Shown here one piece after another: positions 20,962 through 32,815 of a stretch of 64,000 nt of DNA (positions within the stretch are counted from its first letter, which is position 1; the number at the start of each line of letters is the position of its first letter). Under the pieces are notes generated by a model, which was given only the letters and a program-made list of their open reading frames with translations, had not been told where the DNA came from and did not search any database. The DNA comes from Diphasiastrum complanatum (taxonomy: Eukaryota; Streptophyta; Lycopodiopsida; Lycopodiales; Lycopodiaceae), in NCBI GenBank assembly GCA_029204225.1, contig CM055114.1, positions 15,570,877 through 15,634,876 on the forward strand. The letters run 5' to 3'. Position numbers and translations under genes: made by a program.

Positions 20962-20977
20962 CTTCACACGTGTGAAG
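20962..20977. promoter_or_regulatory. 16-bp G-box palindrome upstream of LTR TATA
   Basis: CTTCACACGTGTGAAG is perfectly palindromic and lies about 40 bp upstream of the TATA box, the usual place for an LTR activator site. In the 3' LTR one arm base is changed. Confidence 0.6.
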
Positions 20978-21017
20978 GCCTGCTGGACTGTACCAGACTC
21001 ATGGATGTACTTGATCC

Positions 21018-21025
21018 ATAAAAGG
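21018..21025 (+). promoter_or_regulatory. TATA box of element C LTR
   Basis: ATAAAAGG in the middle of the LTR, kept in copies D, H and the 3' LTR. It defines the likely U3/R boundary region. Confidence 0.6.
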
Positions 21026-21367
21026 ATCATCATTTTGCTAAGAAAATTGATGAGACTTTTGCACTCTACACTTTTGTGAGATTTCTAGTCATTTGTCTTG
21101 TGATTTTTATGCATGATTGCTATCTAGTATCATTGTACTTGTTGTTTCAGGTGCAGGCCGTACAGTGGACAGTACTCCACACGTGTGAAGCCGCTCTCAC
21201 TAAAAAATGATGTGTTGATCCATTGCTCTTGCTTAAATCCAAGTGTAGTGAATCTAGATCAAGATCTAATGTGTAGAACTTGATAGATTCATTGATTAAG
21301 CAACCAATAACTCTCTATGATTGTAAAGTACAATCATTATTGTCCTAAAAACTGTAAAATTTTATCA

Positions 21368-21383
21368 TGGTATCAGAGCTAAG
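21368..21383 (+). other. Primer-binding site of element C
   Basis: TGGTATCAGAGCTAAG directly after the LTR, complementary to the 3' end of initiator Met-tRNA over the first 12 bases. Confidence 0.9.
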
Positions 21384-21527
21384 TAAGAGAGTGATCATTG
21401 AATCATAAATCTTGTAAAGATCATTGGCAAAATTTGTTTTTTGGCCAATACTAGTGAGGGCGAGTTCTTCTAGAGTGATAGCTTGTAATCATTTGGATCA
21501 AAACGACTTGGAGGCTGTGTATGTACT

Positions 21528-21543
21528 TTTCACACGTGTGAAA
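21528..21543. promoter_or_regulatory. 16-bp G-box palindrome in element C leader
   Basis: TTTCACACGTGTGAAA, perfectly palindromic, about 160 bp past the LTR in the untranslated leader. The same site is kept in copy D (37466-37481) and, with one base lost, in H (near 56300). Confidence 0.6.
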
Positions 21544-21962
21544 CCGTACAGCAACTTTCAATTCAAGTTACTTTGTGTTTTTTGGTCCCAAAATCACAAT
21601 ACTAGTTCATTTTTGGTGCTTTTTGAAGCATAGTATTGATCTAGATTCATTCTAACTAATGCCTATGACCAAATAGTGTTTTGGATCATTGAAGCATTTC
21701 TTTTTAGAGTCTAAGATCAGATCTAAGAGGCTGATTTGTTCAGATCCTTAGTTGAAGTGAAATCTCTAAGAAAAGTGTAAAGCAATTTTTTTTGTGAGAG
21801 TGAAAGCTAGAAATTTTTGGTAAGATCTTTGAGTATCATTCAAGCTTGTGTGTTAGTTTGATAGAGACAAGCCTATAGGCATTCTAGTAAGCTTTAGGCC
21901 ACTTCATAGATCTTTTAAAATTCAAAAATCTTTGTGATTTTTAAAAGAGCATTCATTCTAAA

Positions 21963-24900
21963 ATGTCATCCATGGGTGGATATTTGATGGAACCAAGTGA
22001 GAGACTCACTTCCACAAATTATTCCATTTGGAAAGTGAGAATGGAATCACTCCTAGTGATCCATGATCGATATGACATAGTTCAAGGAGTAGAGGAAGAG
22101 CCTCAAACTCCCTAAGAACAAGCCAAATACAAGAAGAGAGCAAGATTAGCTCTACATTGCATAAAGTTAAATGTATGCAATGACCTCTTGAAAGAGGTGT
22201 CTTCTTGTACCTCATCCAAAGAGGCTTGGGATTCATTAAAGAGCATTTATGAATCCAACAATACTTCAAGAATCCTCATGCTAAGAAATCAAGTTTTCCA
22301 AAGCATGAAAGGAAGTGGAGAGAGTGGACAAGAGTATGTTCTTAGGATCAAATCTCTTAACAAGGAGTTAAGTGCAATAGGAGAGAAGATCCAAGATCAA
22401 GAACTAGTACAAATCATTTTGAATGGTCTAAGTGATGAGTTTACCAACTTAGTCCAATCATTTGCCATTCAAGACTCTCTTCCATCCATTGAAAAGTTGC
22501 ACAATGTTCTTGTGGCCGAGGAGAGTAGGCTTCTACACCTCAAGACAAGAATGGATAGCATGTCACTTAATGGAGGAGAGGAGAAAGCTAACTTTACATC
22601 TAAAGGCAAGAAAAAGCAAAATCCATTCAAGAAAAATCAAGGCAAGGAGGCCGAGATGAAGAATGGAGGATCTACCTCCAAAGGCAAAGTGAAGAACAAG
22701 GCAAAACTAAAGTGTTTCTTTTGTGGAAAGAAAGGACACTTTGCCTCAGAATGCTACTTGAAGAAGAATCAACAAGCCAAAGGAGATCAAGGGAACATTG
22801 CTCAAGAGGAAGAATATGAGGATGGATTCAACACATCCTTAATGGTTGCATCTACACCAACTTCAAGTCAAGACACATGGTGGATAGATAGTGGGGCTAG
22901 TTCCCACATGTCCTTTAACAAGCATTATTTTTCTACTCTTCTATCTTGTAATGACTCTAAGAAGTCAATATACACTGCTAGTGATCAAGCATGCAAGATA
23001 GATGGCATAGGATCTATACCTCTTTGTTTAGGCACATCTAAAAGGATAGATCTAGATAATGTTTTGTATGTTCCTACCATTTCAAGAAACTTGCTTAGTG
23101 TAGGACAATTAATGGACAATGGACTAGATGTACATTTCAAGAATGGAGTTTGTTCCATCTTGAAAAATGATAAGTGCATAGCTAGTAGCATTAAGCAAGG
23201 TAGACTTTTCAAGTTGGATGCTAATGTTGCAAGTGAAAGTGTGAACTTGGCTAGGGAGGAGCTAACTCAAGTGGAGCTTTGGCATAAGAGATTAGGCCAT
23301 CCTAATCTTCAATCTATGGAGTCAATGGCAAGCAAGGAACTAGCTCTCGGCCTACCAAGAGCTTTCAAGAAGTGTGGAAAAATGTGTGAGGCATGTGGCC
23401 TTGCAAAGTCACACAAATCTTCTTACAAGAAATCTTCATCAAGATCTCTCTCTCCCTTGGATCTCATACATTCTGATGTACATAGTTTTTCACATGCAAG
23501 TAATGGAGGTGCCTTGATGTATGTAACTTTTATAGATGATTGTACTAGATTCACATGGATTGAGTTACTATCAAAGAAAAATCTTGTTTATGAAGCTTTC
23601 ATTAAGTTCAAGTCTCTAGTAGAGAAACAACTTAGTACTTCTATCAAAGCACTAAGATGTGATAATGGAGGAGAGTACACCTCCAATAAAATGAAAGACT
23701 TTTGTGAGATCAATGGTATTAAGTTACAATACACTTGTTCCTACACCCCTCAACAAAATGGGGTGGCCGAGAGGAAAAATAGGAGTCTATGTGAGTGTGC
23801 AAAGTCCTTGAGGCTTGATGCATCACTTCCCATCTCATTTTGGGGAGAAGCCATAACATGTGCTAATTATTTGTGTAATAGACTTCCTAGTAGTGCTATA
23901 GATGGGATCTCACCTTATCAAGCCTTGTTTGATAAGAAACCCAATGTAAAATATTTTAAGATCTTTGGATGTACTTGTTATGTACACATTCCTTTGGAGA
24001 CTAGAAGGAAAGAAGATGCTACCTCCTTCAAAGGAATCTTTGTTGGCTATGGAGAAAATAGCAAGGGATATAGGATATATGATCCTACATCCAAGAAAGT
24101 AAAGGTAAGCAAGGATGTACTTTTTGATGAGTCACAATTTGCTAAGAGCTTGTCAAATGGATCTAACCCATTGTGCATTGAAGATCTTGACAAATCCGAG
24201 GAGGATCTTGACAAACCCGAGGAGGATCATGACAAACCCGAGGATGGAGATTTGGATCCAAGTCAAAAGGGGCCAAGAAGATCATCAAGGAGCAAGGCCG
24301 AGCCCTCAAGGCTTACCTATGTGGACAAGGGAAAGCAAAAGGAAGGCTCTACATCTTCTACCTCTTACTCTTTTTTAGCTACATTGATTGAAGAACCATC
24401 ATCTTTTGAAGAAGCATGTAAATCTAAAGTTTGGAGAGATGCAATGCAAGTAGAGTATGATGCATTAGAAGAAAATCATACTTGGAATCTTGTAAATCTT
24501 CCAAGAGGAAAGAAACCACTTGCATGTAAGTGGATTTATAGAATTAAGTACAATCAAGATGGATCTATTAGTAAATACAAAGCTAGGCTTGTTGCTAAGG
24601 GATTTCTTCAAATAAAAGGATTGGATTATGAAGAAACATTTGCACCTGTAGCTAAGCTTGTAACTATTAGATTAATCATTTGCATTGCTACTTTTTTCAA
24701 ATGGGATCTCTACCAAATGGATGTGACAAATGCCTTCTTGAATGGCTTCTTAGAAGAGGAAATCTACATGATGCAACCCGAGGGCTTCATCAAGATTGGT
24801 GAGGAGCAAAAGGTGTGCTACTTAAGGAAGAGCCTATATGGCTTGAAGCAAGCACCTAGAGCTTGGTACTCTAGGTTGCATGATTTTCTCTATTCCCTTG

Positions 24901-25943
24901 GCTTTGTACTAAGTGCTTATGAACCTTCTTTATATTTCAAATGTAATGAAGGAAAGATCATCATTTTGGTTCTTTATGTTGATGACATCATTATGACAGG
25001 AAATGATGATGATGGCATAGGCAAAGTAAAAGTTGACTTATCTAGTGAGTTCAAGATGGTAGATCTAGGCTTCCTAAAGTTTATACTTGGGATAGAAGTG
25101 TCTAGAAGTAGCAATTGTACTTTCATAAGTCAATCTAAGTATGCTACTTCCATTCTTGAAAGATTTGGTATGAAAGATTGTAAGGGGATTGACACCCCTA
25201 TGGAGCATGTTGTGAAAGCAACTAATGAAGGTGATGAAGCATCCTTTGAGGACATCACTCTCTTTAGGAAGCTTATAGGCTCTCTAATCTATTTAACCAT
25301 CACTAGACCTGACTTAAGTTTTTGTGTAAGCAAGTTGAGTCAAAGTATGCAAGCTCCTTTAATTCATCATTGGAAAAGTGCCAAGAGAGTACTTAGATAT
25401 GTTTCTAGTACTAGATTTTTTGGTATACTTTATGAAGGATCTAACTTGCACTTGAGAGCCTACTCGGATTCAGATTTTGCAGGTGACAAGATGGATAGGA
25501 AGTCCATTAGTGCATTTGCAACATTTCTTTGTGGAGGAGTGATATCTTGGCTTTCCAAAAAGCAAGATACAATCTCACTATCTTCTTGTGAAGCCGAGTA
25601 CAAGGCATTGACTTCAACAACCAAAGAGCTCTTATGGCTAAGAAGACTCTTGATGGAACTACATGTGCTAGAGGCCGAGGAGATCCCTTACATATTTTGT
25701 GACAATCAAGCTTCTCAACCAATTGCTTCAAATCCTATCTTCCATGCTAGAACAAAGCATATTGAGATAGCTCACCACTTTGTGAGGAAGAAGGTACAAT
25801 CCAAGGAAGTGCAACTACATCATGTACCATCATCCGAATGCATAGCTGATATCTTAACCAAACCATTGTCCAAAGATCCATTTTTTAAGTTAAGATATGC
25901 TCTTGGAATTGTAGATAGATGTACACTAGATTTGCCAAGTTAG
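21963..25943 (+). CDS. Gag-pol polyprotein of element C, one premature stop
   Basis: A single frame of about 1,326 codons starting MSSMGGYLME-like at 21963, chosen because copy D starts at the same place. The only break is a TAA at 22113-22115 (codon 51) where D has CAA. From the next Met at 22188 it is open for 1,251 codons. Domains by codon from 21963: gag 1-300 with zinc knuckle CFFCGKKGHFASEC near 252, protease DSGASSHMS near 307, pre-integrase HKRLGHPN near 440 and CEACGLAKSHK, integrase HSDV near 502, FIDDCTRFTW and NGVAERKN near 599, RT from about 850 with YVDD near 1003, RNase H YSDSDFAGDK near 1167 and its DNQAS motif. Gag and pol share one frame, as in many plant copia elements. Confidence 0.93.
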
Positions 25944-25957
25944 AAGTGAGGAGGAGT

Positions 25958-26819
25958 GTTGAAAATTGTCACTTCTCACTTGACATTGGTTCATGTAAAT
26001 ATTGATCAAACATTAGAATATGTTGATGATATGATTTCACACGTGTGGAGCATGTTCCCATGTGTGAAAGGATGTACTTTTCATGTTTGTATATATCCAA
26101 ATTGATTTTGTATCATTCTAGTTAGTGTGAACATGAAATGACTAGTTTTTAGTCAAGTTGACTAGTCACCTACAAATTAGCTTTTCCTTGCATGTGCATG
26201 AGTAAATGCTCCCACATGGCAAGTGGATGTTCACATGTGTGTATAGAGTACTAGAAGATAAGAGTTGACCATTTTCCTTAGATCCTATTTTGTAGGGAAT
26301 ATTCCTATATTCTAGGAGACTAGCTTTTTGGATTTTAGTCATATTCTAGAAGGTCAACTATTGGATAAGGATCAAGGATGGATCAAATGGATAGATATGA
26401 GTGATGTGGCACTCTTAACACGTGTGAAGGCCTGCTGGACTGTACCAGACTCATGGATGTACTTGATCCATAAAAGGATCATCATTTTGCTAAGAAAATT
26501 GATGAGACTTTTGCACTCTACACTTTTGTGAGATTTCTAGTCATTTGTCTTGTGATTTTTATGCATGATTGCTATCTAGTATCATTGTACTTGTTGTTTC
26601 AGGTGCAGGCCGTACAGTGGACAGTACTCCACACGTGTGAAGCCGCTCTCACTAAAAAATGATGTGTTGATCCATTGCTCTTGCTTAAATCCAAGTGTAG
26701 TGAATCTAGATCAAGATCTAATGTGTAGAACTTGATAGATTCATTGATTAAGCAACCAATAACTCTCTATGATTGTAAAGTACAATCATTATTGTCCTAA
26801 AAACTGTAAAATTTTATCA
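25958..26819 (+). repeat. 3' LTR of element C
   Basis: Near-identical copy of 20505-21367, followed by the target duplication TTAGG. Confidence 0.95.
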
Positions 26820-27580
26820 TTAGGAGCACATTTAGAAGAAACACGCCCTCCGTCTATGCTCAAATTTTTTTTTATCCAATGTCAACGCTTCGGCATCTCT
26901 CTTGATCCTGAAAAATGCCAGATCTGGATAACACATGGTATTGTGTTAGGACATATTATTTTCCGAAATGGCATTGCCACTGACCCAGAAAAGATCCTTA
27001 TCATTCAAAATCTTCCGAAACCATGTACGATACGTGAAGTTTACTCTTTTCTTGGCCACGCCAACTACTATCGGTGCTTTATTCTCGATTTCGCTAACAA
27101 AACACGCTTAATCTACAAAGTAGTTGTAGTTCCCAAATGGACGGATGAACAAACGCATCACATTTAATCAACTCAAAGAAGCCCTTACCAATGCACCCAT
27201 CACTAGGCTCCTGATTATTCTAAAGAATTCCATGTGCATACCGATGCATCCAAGTATGCCATTGGAGTAGTGTTCACCCAACCGAGAGAATTCAAAAAGG
27301 ACTACCCAATAGTCGACAATTAATATCTGCTGAAGTCGATTATACCACTATCGAACATGAAGCCTTGGCAATGGTATATGTGGTTCAGAAGTTTCGCCAT
27401 TATCTTCTAAGAAAAGTTTTTGCATTCTTCACTGATCATCAAGCACTGTTGTATCTCATCAACAAGACCTACATCATAGGCCGTATTACTAGATGGATCC
27501 TATTATTGCGAGAATTTGAGTTTAGGATCGTGGTTCGTAAGGGAGTTCAACATTTTCTAGCAGACCATCTGTCCTGAATC
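26820..27580 (+). pseudogene. RT C-terminal part and RNase H, gypsy G
   Basis: Continues RT after element C: LDPEKCQIWITHGIVLGHII, then FLGHANYYRCFI, as in gypsy RT thumb/connection. RNase H follows with HTDASKYAIGVVFTQ (catalytic Asp), then YVVQKFRHYLL and FTDHQALLYLINK near 27380-27470. Frameshifts lie around 27170 and 27300. The open pieces are 26820-27167 and 27365-27577. Confidence 0.8.
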
Positions 27581-27700
27581 CCTAACCTTCCTACCCCTGA
27601 TCAAGGCATCAACGATGATTTACCAGATGCAATTCTTTTTCAAGTTGACTCTACACCCATATGGGCTAGGGAAATTATAGAATATTTGACTTCAGGATAG

Positions 27701-28985
27701 ATGGATCCTTCCTTCTCTAAACCTGAACAACGTGCGTTGGTCCTCAAAACTAAACCTCATATGTTAATTGCAGGACAACTCTACAAGCAAGGGTTAGATG
27801 GAATCATCCGACGATGTCTTACTAAAGGTGAAATACCCTCTGTAATTTCTCTCACTCATGAAGGCATTGGTGCAGGCCATTTCTCTTCTGAAACTACTGC
27901 TAAGAAAATCTTCTTGGCCGGTTTTTGGTGGCCAACACTCTTCAAGGATACGCACAATTACACTAAGGCCTATGATGTCCGCCAACGCACAAAACGCTTT
28001 CAAAAGACTGACTACATGCCTTTACACCCTATAACCACTGATCAAGCTTTCCAAAAATGGGGAATTGATTATGTCGGACCTATTAGTCCTGCTGCTCAAC
28101 ACGCACAATCTCGTTACGTCATAGTAGCTACGGACTATTGCACCAAATGGGATGAAGCAAGAGCTGTTCGCAATGCTGACACTCGTTCTACTGCAAAATT
28201 CCTATATGAACAGGTTATAGTTCGTTTCGGATGTCCTCTAGAGCTTATCAGTGATAGGGACAAACATTTTCTTAATTCTGTCATAGCAGATTTTCTTTCA
28301 AAATTTTTTGTGGTACATCGCAAAAGTTTATCCATGATGCAATGGCCAAATGGAATCCACCAATAAAATCCTATGTGGAATTCTCACCAAAACCATCGAA
28401 TCCAGCCGATTTGATTGGGAGCTCCCGCGGATTTTTGGGCAGCACCATAACCGCGACACCATAATGGCGGTACCACGTGCCACTATGAAACTCCATGCTG
28501 CTCTCTGGGCTTATCTCACCACCCCAAAGAGAGCTACAGGCTTAACCCCTTTCCAGCTAACATATGGCCAAGAAGCCATTATGCCTGTGGAACTTCATAT
28601 CCCCTCCCTTCGAGTGGCCTATAACCTTGAGCTTGATACTCAACAGAATCTAGCAAACATGTTATTCCATCTGGAGCAACTCTGTGAAACACGACAGATC
28701 AGCATCCATGCTCAACAAGTCCACAAATGACGACAAAAAGCATGGCATGATCGATCATTGAAACTTAGAGACTTCCAGATTGGAGATAAGGTCCTGCTAT
28801 ACCAGGCCAAAGCCTTCAAAGGCAAACTGAAATTTTTTGGCCAAGGACCTTATGTCATTAAAACAATCTTTGCCTCTGGATATGTACAACTCCGAATCCT
28901 TCAAGACGATATCCTCGACACTATGGTCAATGGGAGCCGACTGAGAAAGTACAATGAACCATGTTTTTATCTTAATATGTATTAG
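27701..28985 (+). pseudogene. Integrase of gypsy G
   Basis: The zinc-binding segment HEGIGAGHFSSETTAKKI...WWPTLFKD is present, but its two Cys are replaced (AYDVRQR where CDVCQR is usual). The core has WGIDYVGPI, TDYCTKWDEA and LISDRDKHF. The catalytic Glu region is lost at a frameshift near 28340. The piece 28350-28730 holds LTPFQLTYGQEAIMPVE. After a TGA, 28758-28985 holds the C-terminal GDKVLLYQ and GQGPYVI module. No chromodomain follows. Confidence 0.82.
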
Positions 28986-29654
28986 TTGTTTTCTTTCCTA
29001 TTTTTTTTCTTTATTTTTCTTATTGCCTGCCTGCCATTTCGACAAATTTTTTGCTGTGTTTTCTTGTTCAAACCATCAAGATACTATCAGATCAGGTATA
29101 CCAACAGTCTTCTCTAAGAAAACCACAAAAGCCATTAGTTTCAGAAGAATTGTCTTACACCATCTCAGATAGAATTTGCCTGACCCCTTTTTTATAGTGC
29201 ACGATTCATTTTGGGCCTCCACGAATTCTGTCTCCGAGACAATTTTCTAAAAATAAAAAAGGTTAGTTTTGTTTCATCAAATATCCACTATCAGAATTTG
29301 CAGACAATTTGCTGAAGCTCAAAATAATTCCCACGATTTCTCTGCTATCTCTACGAATTCAGATCAAACAAATTTTTGCACTGTTAGACGTTTTTTCTCT
29401 TTTGGCATAAAAAAATCCCTTACAAGAATTCGCCGACCCTCAAAACATTGCCTCAAAATTCACGACCATCATTACCAAATCATGGACACTGAGGACGATT
29501 TTTGAGTGAAGTTGCAAATTTCTGCCCAAAAAAGTCTATAAATAGACCTCCATCCTTCTCTCCACGAATTCATTTTAGATTCCTGCTCTCGAGTTCATGC
29601 CAAAATTTTTCAAAATTTTCAAAATTCTTAGAGCAATCTAAAATCACTGCTATT
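28986..29654 (+). other. Spacer before the post-pol frame of gypsy G
   Basis: Non-coding T/A-rich sequence. GAATTC-centred motifs (CGAATTCTG, AGAATTCGCC, ACGAATTC) recur about six times, as in the 5' leader at 11114-11737. The last 150 bp lead to the ATG at 29655. It may act as a leader for a separate transcript. That is inference. Confidence 0.4.
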
Positions 29655-32590
29655 ATGGCTTCCCACGATTCCTCGTTCAGTTTGCATCGTCGTAAACCCC
29701 CTCGGCCTTATTTAGGGGACATTTTTATGATTTGCATCAAGAATTACACCGAGCAGCTCATCTTGGCCAAGGATATCCTCACAATCCTTGGCTTTGATCT
29801 GACTCATTTCCATGACCAGCAGAACGAGAGCCTGATCCGAGTGGCCTACTCCACCTATTCGGATGAGTTTCAAACTTTTAAGCTTACATCTAAGAGTGGC
29901 AGTTATACAATCATCAACGTCTCTCCAAAGCATCTCCAGAGCATTGGCTTCATGGCAAGGGCACCAACTATGATGCCAAGTACTTTACAAAGTTTCTGAT
30001 AGAGGACGACAAAACCATTGCCCAAACCAATTACGGGATCGCCATACGTCTCATCACAGATCCCCATCTACGGGCCGCCTCAGAAATCCTCGTCACCATG
30101 GTCGAAGTGCATACTGCCAAGATGGATCGCATACCACCGAGCGACCTCTTCTCTTTGACCCTCACCATAGATGATCCCACTCAAAATTACAAGTGGGTTG
30201 AGAAGGTAGCAGAGAAGCTGTGCGGAGCTTTGAAAGCCAGAAAACCAACTACCAAATGTGGATATCTCCTCCACATGTTGGTCACCAAACAGTTGGGGTC
30301 TAGGGCGGCTACTGCCATCAAGGAGCTGGATGATCTCTATCCAAGCACAAAAAAATGAGCCACGTGCACCCCCCAACCGACAACAGAACCAGTCTCACCA
30401 GCCCCACCTACTAAGAAGCAGAAAGAGAAGGCGATCAGCACAGAAGCCGATGTCCCTCACGACATTCTATCCAGTGACATCGGGACTGAGTATGCTGAAT
30501 CCGGAGGGAGTCTTAAACTCTCTCAGGTCCCAAAGGAGGTCCTAGAGCAACAGGCGGCCTTACTTCACCAGGCCCAGCAACACAGGCAAGCAGTAGCAGC
30601 AACAACAGGCAGCTCAGAGGCAGCAGACACTTCAAGTTCTGATCCTATGGGCATGGTTCCATCCACACAAGCAACCTCCATAATCCCATCTCCCTCACTT
30701 GCTCTCACACTCCCCCCCCCCCCCCCCCCCCCCCCCCACCATTTATTGCCACCTCCACACCATCACTAACTCTCAACATAGGCTTCACTTCCACAATTCC
30801 ACAAAAGCCCTCACCTGTACAAATCTCCACCCTACTTGACTCCACAATCAACGTAGATGATTTTGATTTACAATTACTAACCACACTTCCATCAATCGCC
30901 GTCACCACTAACCCAATCCACACATCTCCGCCACACAGTATCTCCCCACCTCTTTCACCCATCAATCCTCAATCACCTCCACCTGCCTTTCATCCATCTC
31001 CATCTAATCCTGATCCTGATTTTCTACCCTTAACCCAATGTCGTATCCTAACTATACACGCACCCTCCCTGACATTGGTCCTTGGGAGCAATTATCCCTT
31101 GCAGCCCAAAAAGCGATATGGTTGGTGAATGAGCTCCAATACAATCTATTCGGCACCCTAGGGGGACAATATACTATGCGGCAGTTCAACGATGGTGCTA
31201 TGGTGGACCTTCAAAAAGAAAAAGCAAGGTTGGAGGAGGAAAACAAACCACAACAGTTGCAGATTCAGAACCTCACCAATCATAATCAACAACAACAACA
31301 AATGCTACTCCACCTCCAGAACCAGCTCCAACTGAAGGTATCCAACATGCAGCATACCATCGATAACATCAAAGCCGAAAGGGATGAGGCTGTAGCAGAT
31401 GCACAAGCCGCACGTTCAGCTATGAAGGAACGATTGGAATTGGTGGACTTCAATGACTTCGCACCACCAGCTATTCCTGAGGAAACTGCCATTCCAGTGG
31501 TGGCCTATCAAACACTAGCCCAAAATTTGAAAGCCACAACAGAGCAGCATACAAAATTACATCAAATCATACCTTGCTTCCGTCGAGGCCCTGAACCGGT
31601 ACATTGCCACCCTGGAAGAACACTTAAAGGCAGCTGTCCAATCTACACCGTCTGTTCATGAAGAGCACGCCCAATTCCATGATTCAAGGCACCACTTTGA
31701 TGGACCAAATGGTGGAGATGGAGCAGGATTCCAACAGCCTCCTCCTGCTACTCTCAAGGCTCCTCATTTCAAGGCCAACCCCTGGGGCAAGGAGCTCAAG
31801 CACCAACCAATATATCAGGCTCTGGGTATCAGCTTCCAACATTATCTTTTTCCTTCCACAGCCTCTAACCCTCTCGACACTACTAATCCCCCATTTATTC
31901 CACAACAATTTTCTCCTGAGTCACAAAGAATTGCTGAAGCTAATCCCTCGCCTCCTCTCTCTCTTGAACCTGATCCCATCCGGCACAAAATCACACCCAT
32001 AGAACCAAGCAAGGAGTTGCGCAGCTCTCGAGAGTTTGTCAAGAAATATCCAACGACAAAAGAGCGAGGTGGCTACATACTACTAGATTTGGACCAGAGT
32101 CAAACACATAAAAAAGTAGTCAAACTCTTGGATCCACAACCTCTTTGGCGCCATCAACTCTTCCTAGAAAGTAAGACCTCAATGGCATGGTATATCGAAG
32201 CTCCCTCCTACATGCGCACAAATTCTTATTACTATCCAGTAGCAAGGTGAGAACCGTTTCCTGCCACCAAGGTCAAGAATAAAATATTTTGGCCCAAGCT
32301 CACAGGCGTTGAATACCGGCAACTTAGCCGAAGACATGGTCACCAACTATCAAGTATTCTACCAGAAGCACCATGGCAATACTGATCGTGACGTCAGATA
32401 TTTTGTGGATAATTGTGGCCTGGTAGCATTTCTAGCAGAACTCAAAGGTTTTTGGGATCGAGGGCTACCCCTAATCGCCCTTGATATCAATAAACCACTG
32501 CGAACGCAAGACGACCATATCAGCGTAGCAAGGCTCTATTATCGCGCTGCACTAACTTCTGCCCTACACGTTGATATGGTGGAGCTATGA
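29655..32590 (+). pseudogene. Large unidentified post-pol gene of gypsy G
   Basis: About 975 codons of decayed but clearly coding sequence, same sense as pol, ending 225 bp before the 3' LTR. It starts MASHDSSFSLHRRKPPRPY at 29655. A folded-looking N-terminal domain (about 240 residues) follows and crosses a frameshift near 29950, with LHGKGTNYDAKYFTKFL after the shift and a TGA at 30356. Next come a Pro/Ser/Gln-rich middle broken by a run of 26 C, a coiled coil near 31200-31440 (LEEENKPQQLQIQNL), and a C-terminal domain (EFVKKYPTTKERGGYI, then FLAELKGFWDRGLPL). I see no signal peptide or membrane segment, so it is not an obvious envelope-like gene. The function is unknown. Confidence 0.6.
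30712..30737 (+). repeat. Run of 26 C
   Basis: A pure C homopolymer inside the Pro-rich middle of the post-pol frame. The reading frame changes across it. Length may vary between copies or be uncertain in the assembly. Confidence 0.9.
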
Positions 32591-32815
32591 AAAACCCATA
32601 ACTTTTTACAAGGTATGCTCCATTATTACAAACCCATGCCCTTCCTGAACAAACTACGGTGACAAATGATGGAGGGCATCGACACTACAATCTAGGGGGA
32701 TAATGCTAGCATCTGTGCTAACATAAAAAAATAAAAAAAGAGAAAAATAAAACTCCATGGCATGTGTTTTGTAAGACCACGTGCGAGTGTTTGTTAATAA
32801 ACTTCCACCATGGCA
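32591..32815 (+). other. 3' non-coding end and polypurine tract of gypsy G
   Basis: CTAGGGGGATAA near 32692-32702 is a plausible polypurine tract, but it lies 114 bp ahead of the LTR. Between them CCATGGCATGTGTTT occurs twice (near 32756 and 32808), the second at the LTR edge, suggesting a local duplication of the LTR start. Confidence 0.45.

Larger units (their letters stand above)
20505..21367 (+). repeat. 5' LTR of element C
   Basis: Runs from TGTTGAAAATTGTC to ATTTTATCA. It contains three G-boxes and two decayed CATGTG sites, and a TATA box. A near-palindrome (GACTAGTTTTTAGTCAAGTTGACTAGTC region, 20689-20716) could fold back. Confidence 0.95.
20505..26819 (+). mobile_element. Young, nearly intact copia element C
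   Basis: LTRs at 20505-21367 and 25958-26819 are almost identical: one substitution seen (CTTCACACG against CTTAACACG) and about a 1-bp length difference. TTAGG at 20500-20504 and again at 26820-26824 is a perfect 5-bp target duplication inside the RT of gypsy G, and the RT reads on across it. The element has PBS, gag-pol in one frame with one nonsense codon, and a polypurine tract (GAGGAGG, 25949-25957). It is the youngest insertion in the window by LTR identity. Confidence 0.96.

Noticed and set aside
22188-25943. Antisense frames inside copia gag-pol genes (here and in A, D, E)
   Set aside because: They mirror conserved gag and RT codons in the opposite strand and recur with each copy. 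There is no independent evidence of coding.
29655-32590. Calling the post-pol gene an env gene
   Set aside because: No signal peptide, membrane segment or glycosylation-rich ectodomain is visible. Position alone is not enough.
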